Part shown: positions 57,193-64,000 of the stretch, piece by piece | How the letters are laid out: every line of letters starts with the position of its first letter | Position numbering within the stretch: position 1 is the first letter of the stretch | NCBI GenBank assembly: GCA_963966185.1 | Contig: CAWZYM010000275.1 | Location: forward strand, 439,001 to 503,000 | DNA from: Rhabditoides inermis | Taxonomy: Eukaryota > Nematoda > Chromadorea > Rhabditida > Rhabditidae | Reading direction: 5' to 3' | DNA length: 64,000 bases | The notes under the pieces: generated by a model | Database searches by the model: none | Seen by the model: the letters and a program-made list of their open reading frames with translations, nothing else | Told to the model about the DNA's origin: nothing | Position numbers and translations under genes: made by a program

Positions 57193-60100
57193 TTGGCGGA
57201 TATCTCAAACCGTCAGGTTCTGATGGCAGAGCTCTCAAACCGTCAGGTTCTGACGGTAAATATCTCAAACCGTCAGGTTCTAGCCGCAGAGATCTCAAAC
57301 CGTCAGGTTCTAGCGCCAGATATCACAGACCGTCAGGTTCTGTTGGCAGAGATCTCAAACCGTCAGGTTCTAGCGCCAGAAATCTCAAACCGTTAGGTTC
57401 TGTTGGCGGATATCTCGAACCGTCAGGTTCTGATGGCAGAGCTCTCAAACCGTCAGGTTCTGACGGTAAATATCCTAAACCGTCAGGTTATAGCCGCAGA
57501 GATCTCAAAACGTCAGGTTCTAGCGCCAGATATCACAAACCGTCAGGTTCTGTTGGCAGAGATCTCAAACCGTCAGGTTCTGTTGGCAGATATCTCAAAC
57601 AGTCAGGTTCTAGCCGCAGAGATCTCAAACCGTCAGGTTCTGACGCTAGATATCTCAAACCGTCAGGTTCTGTTGGCAGGGATCTCAAACCGCCAGGTTC
57701 TGACGGTAGATATCTCAAACCGTCATGTTCTAGCGGCAAAGATCTCAAACCGTCAGGTTCTGTTGGCAGATCTCTCAATACGTCAGGTTCTGACGGCAGA
57801 AATCTCAAACCGTCAGGTTCTAGCGCCAGAAATCTCAAACCGTTAGGTTTTGTTGGCGGATATCTCAAACCGTCAGGTTCTGATGGCAGAGCTCTCAAAC
57901 CGTCAGGTTCTGACGGTAAATATCTTAAACCGTCAGGTTCTAGCCGCAGAGATCTCAAACCGTCAGGTTCTAGCGCCAGATATCACAGACCGTCAGGATC
58001 TGTTGGCAGAGATCTCAAACCGTCAGGTTCTGACGCTAGATATCTCAAACCGTCAGGTTCTGTTGGCAGGGATCTCAAACCGCCAGGTTCTGACGGTAGA
58101 TATCTCAAACCGTCATGTTCTAGCGGCAAAGATCTCAAACCGTCAGGTTCTGTTGGCAGAGCTCTCAAACCGTCAGGTTCTGACGGCAGAAATCTCAAAC
58201 CGTCAGGTTCTAGCGCCAGAAATCTCAAACCGTTAGGTTTTGTTGGCGGATATCTCAAACCGTCAGGTTCTGATGGCAGAGCTCTCAAACCGTCAGGTTC
58301 TGACGGTAAATATCTTAAACCGTCAGGTTCTAGCCGCAGAGATCTCAAACCGTCAGGTTCTAGCGCCAGATATCACAGACCGTCAGGATCTGTTGGCAGA
58401 GATCTCAAACCGTCAGGTTCTGACGCTAGATATCTCAAACCGTCAGGTTCTGTTGGCAGGGATCTCAAACCGCCAGGTTCTGACGGTAGATATCTCAAAC
58501 CGTCATGTTCTAGCGGCAAAGATCTCAAACCGTCAGGTTCTGTTGGCAGAGCTCTCAAACCGTCAGGTTCTGACGGCAGAAATCTCAAACCGTCAGGTTC
58601 TAGCGCCAGAAATCTCAAACCGTTAGGTTCTGTTGGCGGATATCTCAAACCGTCAGGTTCTGATGGCAGAGCTCTCAAACCGTCAGGTTCTGACGGTAAA
58701 TATCTTAAACCGTCAGGTTCTGTCGGTAGATATCTCAAACCGTCAGGTTCTAGCCGCAGAGATCTCAAACCGTCAGGTTCTGTTGGCAGAATTCTCAAAC
58801 CGTCAGGTTCTAGCCGCAGAGATCTCAAACCGTCATGTTCTAGAGCCAGATATCTCAAACCGTCAGGTTCTGTTGGCAGAGATCTCAAACCGTCAGGTTC
58901 TGTTGACAAAGCTCTCGATCTCAAACCGTCAGTTTCTGAAGGTAAATATCTCAAACCGTCAGGTTCTGTTGGCAAAGATTTCAAACCGTCAGGTTCTGAC
59001 GGCAGAAATCTCAAACCGTCAGGTTCTAGCGCCAGAAATCTCAAACCGTTAGGTTTTGTTGGCGGATATCTCAAACCGTCAGGTTCTGATGGCAGAGCTC
59101 TCAAACCGTCAGGTTCTGACGGTAAATATCTTAAACCGTCAGGTTCTAGCCGCAGAGATCTCAAACCGTCAGGTTCTAGCGCCAGATATCACAGACCGTC
59201 AGGATCTGTTGGCAGAGATCTCAAACCGTCAGGTTCTGACGCTAGATATCTCAAACCGTCAGGTTCTGTTGGCAGGGATCTCAAACCGCCAGGTTCTGAC
59301 GGTAGATATCTCAAACCGTCATGTTCTAGCGGCAAAGATCTCAAACCGTCAGGTTCTGTTGGCAGAGCTCTCAAACCGTCAGGTTCTGACGGCAGAAATC
59401 TCAAACCGTCAGGTTCTAGCGCCAGAAATCTCAAACCGTTAGGTTCTGTTGGCGGATATCTCAAACCGTCAGGTTCTGATGGCAGAGCTCTCAAACCGTC
59501 AGGTTCTGACGGTAAATATCTCAAACCGTCAGGTTCTAGCCGCAGAGATCTCAAACCGTCAGGTTCTAGCGCCAGATATCACAGACCGTCAGGTTCTGTT
59601 GGCAGAGATCTCAAACCGTCAGGTTCTAGCGCCAGAAATCTCAAACCGTTAGGTTCTGTTGGCGGATATCTCGAACCGTCAGGTTCTGATGGCAGAGCTC
59701 TCAAACCGTCAGGTTCTGACGGTAAATATCCTAAACCGTCAGGTTATAGCCGCAGAGATCTCAAAACGTCAGGTTCTAGCGCCAGATATCACAAACCGTC
59801 AGGTTCTGTTGGCAGAGATCTCAAACCGTCAGGTTCTGTTGGCAGATATCTCAAACAGTCAGGTTCTAGCCGCAGAGATCTCAAACCGTCAGGTTCTGAC
59901 GCTAGATATCTCAAACCGTCAGGTTCTGTTGGCAGGGATCTCAAACCGCCAGGTTCTGACGGTAGATATCTCAAACCGTCATGTTCTAGCGGCAAAGATC
60001 TCAAACCGTCAGGTTCTGTTGGCAGATCTCTCAATACGTCAGGTTCTGACGGCAGAAATCTCAAACCGTCAGGTTCTAGCGCCAGAAATCTCAAACCGTT

Positions 60101-61704
60101 AGGTTTTGTTGGCGGATATCTCAAACCGTCAGGTTCTGATGGCAGAGCTCTCAAACCGTCAGGTTCTGACGGTAAATATCTTAAACCGTCAGGTTCTAGC
60201 CGCAGAGATCTCAAACCGTCAGGTTCTAGCGCCAGATATCACAGACCGTCAGGATCTGTTGGCAGAGATCTCAAACCGTCAGGTTCTGACGCTAGATATC
60301 TCAAACCGTCAGGTTCTGTTGGCAGGAATCTCAAACCGCCAGGTTCTGACGGTAGATATCTCAAACCGTCATGTTCTAGCGGCAAAGATCTCAAACCGTC
60401 AGGTTCTGTTGGCAGAGCTCTCAAACCGTCAGGTTCTGACGGCAGAAATCTCAAACCGTCAGGTTCTAGCGCCAGAAATCTCAAACCGTTAGGTTTTGTT
60501 GGCGGATATCTCAAACCGTCAGGTTCTGATGGCAGAGCTCTCAAACCGTCAGGTTCTGACGGTAAATATCTTAAACCGTCAGGTTCTAGCCGCAGAGATC
60601 TCAAACCGTCAGGTTCTAGCGCCAGATATCACAGACCGTCAGGATCTGTTGGCAGAGATCTCAAACCGTCAGGTTCTGACGCTAGATATCTCAAACCGTC
60701 AGGTTCTGTTGGCAGGGATCTCAAACCGCCAGGTTCTGACGGTAGATATCTCAAACCGTCATGTTCTAGCGGCAAAGATCTCAAACCGTCAGGTTCTGTT
60801 GGCAGAGCTCTCAAACCGTCAGGTTCTGACGGCAGAAATCTCAAACCGTCAGGTTCTAGCGCCAGAAATCTCAAACCGTTAGGTTCTGTTGGCGGATATC
60901 TCAAACCGTCAGGTTCTGATGGCAGAGCTCTCAAACCGTCAGGTTCTGACGGTAAATATCTTAAACCGTCAGGTTCTGTCGGTAGATATCTCAAACCGTC
61001 AGGTTCTAGCCGCAGAGATCTCAAACCGTCAGGTTCTGTTGGCAGAATTCTCAAACCGTCAGGTTCTAGCCGCAGAGATCTCAAACCGTCATGTTCTAGA
61101 GCCAGATATCTCAAACCGTCAGGTTCTGTTGGCAGAGATCTCAAACCGTCAGGTTCTGTTGACAAAGCTCTCGATCTCAAACCGTCAGTTTCTGAAGGTA
61201 AATATCTCAAACCGTCAGGTTCTGTTGGCAAAGATTTCAAACCGTCAGGTTCTGACGGCAGAAATCTCAAACCGTCAGGTTCTAGCGCCAGAAATCTCAA
61301 ACCGTTAGGTTTTGTTGGCGGATATCTCAAACCGTCAGGTTCTGATGGCAGAGCTCTCAAACCGTCAGGTTCTGACGGTAAATATCTTAAACCGTCAGGT
61401 TCTAGCCGCAGAGATCTCAAACCGTCAGGTTCTAGCGCCAGATATCACAGACCGTCAGGATCTGTTGGCAGAGATCTCAAACCGTCAGGTTCTGACGCTA
61501 GATATCTCAAACCGTCAGGTTCTGTTGGCAGGGATCTCAAACCGCCAGGTTCTGACGGTAGATATCTCAAACCGTCATGTTCTAGCGGCAAAGATCTCAA
61601 ACCGTCAGGTTCTGTTGGCAGAGCTCTCAAACCGTCAGGTTCTGACGGCAGAAATCTCAAACCGTCAGGTTCTAGCGCCAGAAATCTCAAACCGTTAGGT
61701 TCTG
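57193..61704. repeat. Two tandem copies of a 2,256-bp super-unit
   Basis: Six landmarks repeat at exactly 2,256 bp (57193/59449, 57403/59659, 57850/60106, 58240/60496, 58633/60889, 59056/61312). Inside each copy there are 390-bp blocks (13 units) and a 450-bp block (15 units). Near identity of the copies suggests recent duplication. Confidence 0.88.
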
Positions 61705-64000
61705 TTGGCGGATATCTCAAACCGTCAGGTTCTGATGGCAGAGCTCTCAAACCGTCAGGTTCTGACGGTAAATATCTTAAACCGTCAGGTTCTGTCGGTA
61801 GATATCTCAAACCGTCAGGTTCTAGCCGCAGAGATCTCAAACCGTCAGGTTCTGTTGGCAGAATTCTCAAACCGTCAGGTTCTAGCCGCAGAGATCTCAA
61901 ACCGTCATGTTCTAGAGCCAGATATCTCAAACCGTCAGGTTCTGTTGGCAGAGATCTCAAACCGTCAGGTTCTGTTGACAAAGCTCTCGATCTCAAACCG
62001 TCAGTTTCTGAAGGTAAATATCTCAAACCGTCAGGTTCTGTTGGCAAAGATTTCAAACCGTCAGGTTCTGACAGTAGATATCTCAAACCGCCAGGTTCTA
62101 GCGCCAGAGAATTCGAACCGTCAGGTTCTGACAGTTGAGATCTCAAACCGCCAGGTTCTGTTGGCAGAGCTCTCAAACCGTCAGGTTCTGACGGTAAATA
62201 TCCTAAACCGTCAGGTTATAGCCGCAGAGATCTCAAACCGTCAGGTTCTAGCGCCAGATATCACAGACCGTCAGGTTCTGTTGGCAGAGATCTCAAACCG
62301 TCAGGTTTTAGCGCCAGAAATCTCAAACCGTCAGGTTCTAGCGCCAGAAATCTCAAACCGTTAGGTTCTGTTGGCGGATATCTCAAACCGTCAGGTTCTG
62401 ATGGCAGAGATCTCAAACCGTCAGGTTCTGTTGGCAGATATCTCAAACCGTCAGGTTCTAGCCGCAGAGATCTCAAACCGTCAGGTTCTGACGCTAGATA
62501 TCTCAAACCGTCAGGTTCTGTTGGCAGGGATCTCAAACCGCCAGGTTCTGACGGTAGATAACTCAAACCGTCATATTCTAGCGGCAAAGATTTTTGATAT
62601 CTCAAACCGTCAGGTTCTAGCCGCAGAGCTCTCAAACCGTCAGGTTCTGACGGCAGAAATCTCAAACCGTCAGGTTCTAGCGCCAGAGATCTCAAACCGT
62701 CAGGTTCTAGAGCCAGATATCTCAAACCGTCAGGTTCTGTTGGCAGAGATCTCAAACCGTCAGGATCTGTTGGCAGAGATCTCAAACCGTCAGGTTCTGT
62801 CGGTAGATATCTCAAACTGTCAGGTTCTAGCCGCAGAGATCTCAAATCGTCAGGTTCTGTTGGCAGAGATCTCAAACCGTCAGGTTCTAGCCGCAGAGAT
62901 CTCAAACCGTCATGTTCTAGAGCCAGATATCTCAAACCGTCAGGTTCTGTTGGCAGAGATCTCAAACCGTCAGGTTCTGTTGGCAGAGATCTCAAACCGT
63001 CAGGTTCTGACGGTAGATATCTCTCAATATCTTAAACCGTCAGGTTCTAGCCGCAGAGATCTCAAACCGTCAGGTTCTAGCGCCAGATATCACAAACCGT
63101 CAGGTTCTGTTGGCAGAGATCTCAAACCGTCAGGATCTGTTGGCAGAGATCTCAAACCGTCAGGTTCTGTCGGTAGATATCTCAAACTGTCAGGTTCTAG
63201 CCGCAGAGATCTCAAACCGTCAGGTTCTGTTGGCAGAGATCTCAAACCGTCAGGTTCTAGCCGCAGAGATCTCAAACCGTCATGTTCTAGAGCCAGATAT
63301 CTCAAACCGTCAGGTTCTGTTGGCAGAGATCTCTAACCGTCAGGTTCTGTTGGCAGAGATCTCAAACCGTCAGGTTCTGACGGTAGATATCTCAAACCGT
63401 CAGGTTCTGTTGGCAGAGATCTCAAACCGTCAGGTTTTGACGCTAGATATTTCAAACCGTCAGGTTCTGTTGGCAGGGATCTCAAACCGCCAGGTTCTGA
63501 CGGTAGATATCTCAAACCGTCATGTTCTAGCGGCAAAGATTTTTGATATCTCAAACCGTCAGGTTCTAGCCGCAGAGCTCTCAAACCGTCAGGTTCTGAC
63601 GGCAGAAATCTCAAACCGTTAGGTTCTGTTGGCGGATTTCTCAAACCGTCAGGTTCTGATGGCAGAGCTCTCAAACCGTCAGGTTCTGACGGTAAATATC
63701 TTAAACCGTCAGGTTCTAGCCGCAGAGATCTCAAACCGTCAGGTTCTAGCGCCAGATATCACAAACCGTCAGGTTCTGTTGGCAGAGATCTCAAACCGTC
63801 AGGTTCCGTTGGCAGATATCTCAAACCGTCAGGTTCTAGCCGCAGAGATCTCAAACCGTCAGGTTCTGACGCTAGATATCTCAAACCGTCAGGTTCTGTT
63901 GGCAGGGATCTCAAACCGCCAGGTTCTGACGGTAGATATCTCAAACCGTCATATTCTAGCGGCAAAGATTTTTGATATCTCAAACCGTCAGGTTCTAGCC

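Larger units (their letters stand above)
44311..64000. repeat. 19.7-kb minisatellite of 30-bp units, extends past the window
   Basis: About 650 units share CTCAAACCGTCAGGTTCT followed by a variable 12-mer, for example GTTGGCAGAGAT, AGCCGCAGAGAT, AGCGCCAGATAT, GACGGTAGATAT, GATGGCAGAGCT. At least 13 variant classes recur in fixed order. Because 30 is a multiple of 3, the frames translate as decapeptide repeats (ISNRQVLLAE, LKPSGSVGRD; LRSLPTEPDG on the minus strand). Each frame has stops tied to particular variants: CCGTTAGG gives TAG, GTTGAG and TTTTTGATAT give TGA, and CACAAACC gives TGA on the minus strand. It is therefore most likely non-coding. Each unit carries two dyads, AACC-GTCA-GGTT and AGATCT or AGATATCT. 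Confidence 0.97.

Noticed and set aside
44352..63983. Many 60-420-residue repetitive open frames on both strands
   Set aside because: All arise from the 30-bp unit being a multiple of 3; each frame has variant-linked stops and no frame stays open through one higher-order unit.
44311..64000. CRISPR array
   Set aside because: Repeats are directly contiguous with no unique spacers, in a eukaryotic context.

Overview
The window looks like nematode nuclear DNA. It carries intron-rich genes with mostly GT-AG splicing and TTTCAG-type acceptors, a STAT protein that starts directly at the coiled coil (as in C. elegans STA-1), and a seven-helix chemoreceptor of the nematode Sra/Srab/Sre-like kind. The nematode assignment is an inference from these genes; no ribosomal or mitochondrial marker is present.

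The left third (1-24.1 kb) holds conserved genes. A minus-strand gene for the nuclear-pore membrane glycoprotein NUP210/gp210 runs off the left edge: 27 exons and about 1,220 residues are visible. It is divergent from a plus-strand TSR2 gene (five exons, 184 aa), with 439 bp between start codons. A 20-exon STAT gene follows (about 708 aa). For all three I rebuilt exon chains in which every splice phase agrees. Their introns hold a broken non-LTR retrotransposon (NUP210), a 596-bp hAT-like MITE with a perfect 8-bp target duplication (TSR2), and long GA/CT tracts plus SINE-like repeats (STAT).

The middle (24.1-36.5 kb) is one chemoreceptor gene: 11 small exons totalling 996 nt spread over 12.4 kb. 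Its introns contain a non-LTR reverse transcriptase fragment, a decayed but nearly whole CR1/Jockey-like element, a palindromic MITE, a MITE joined to a tRNA-derived SINE, and a second MITE.

From 36.5 kb to the right edge I find no convincing host gene. Repeats follow one another: a 170-bp tandem repeat, a 157-bp satellite (about 12 copies), CR1-like endonuclease and reverse transcriptase fragments split by a MITE-SINE insertion, and a 323-bp tandem repeat. From 44,311 to the end runs a 19.7-kb minisatellite of 30-bp units with nested higher-order repeats of about 390-450 bp and 2.25 kb. It is still continuing at the window edge.

The genes do not form a pathway. The window is best read as a boundary between a conserved gene cluster and a repeat-dominated, possibly heterochromatic or subtelomeric, domain, with the chemoreceptor in the transition zone.
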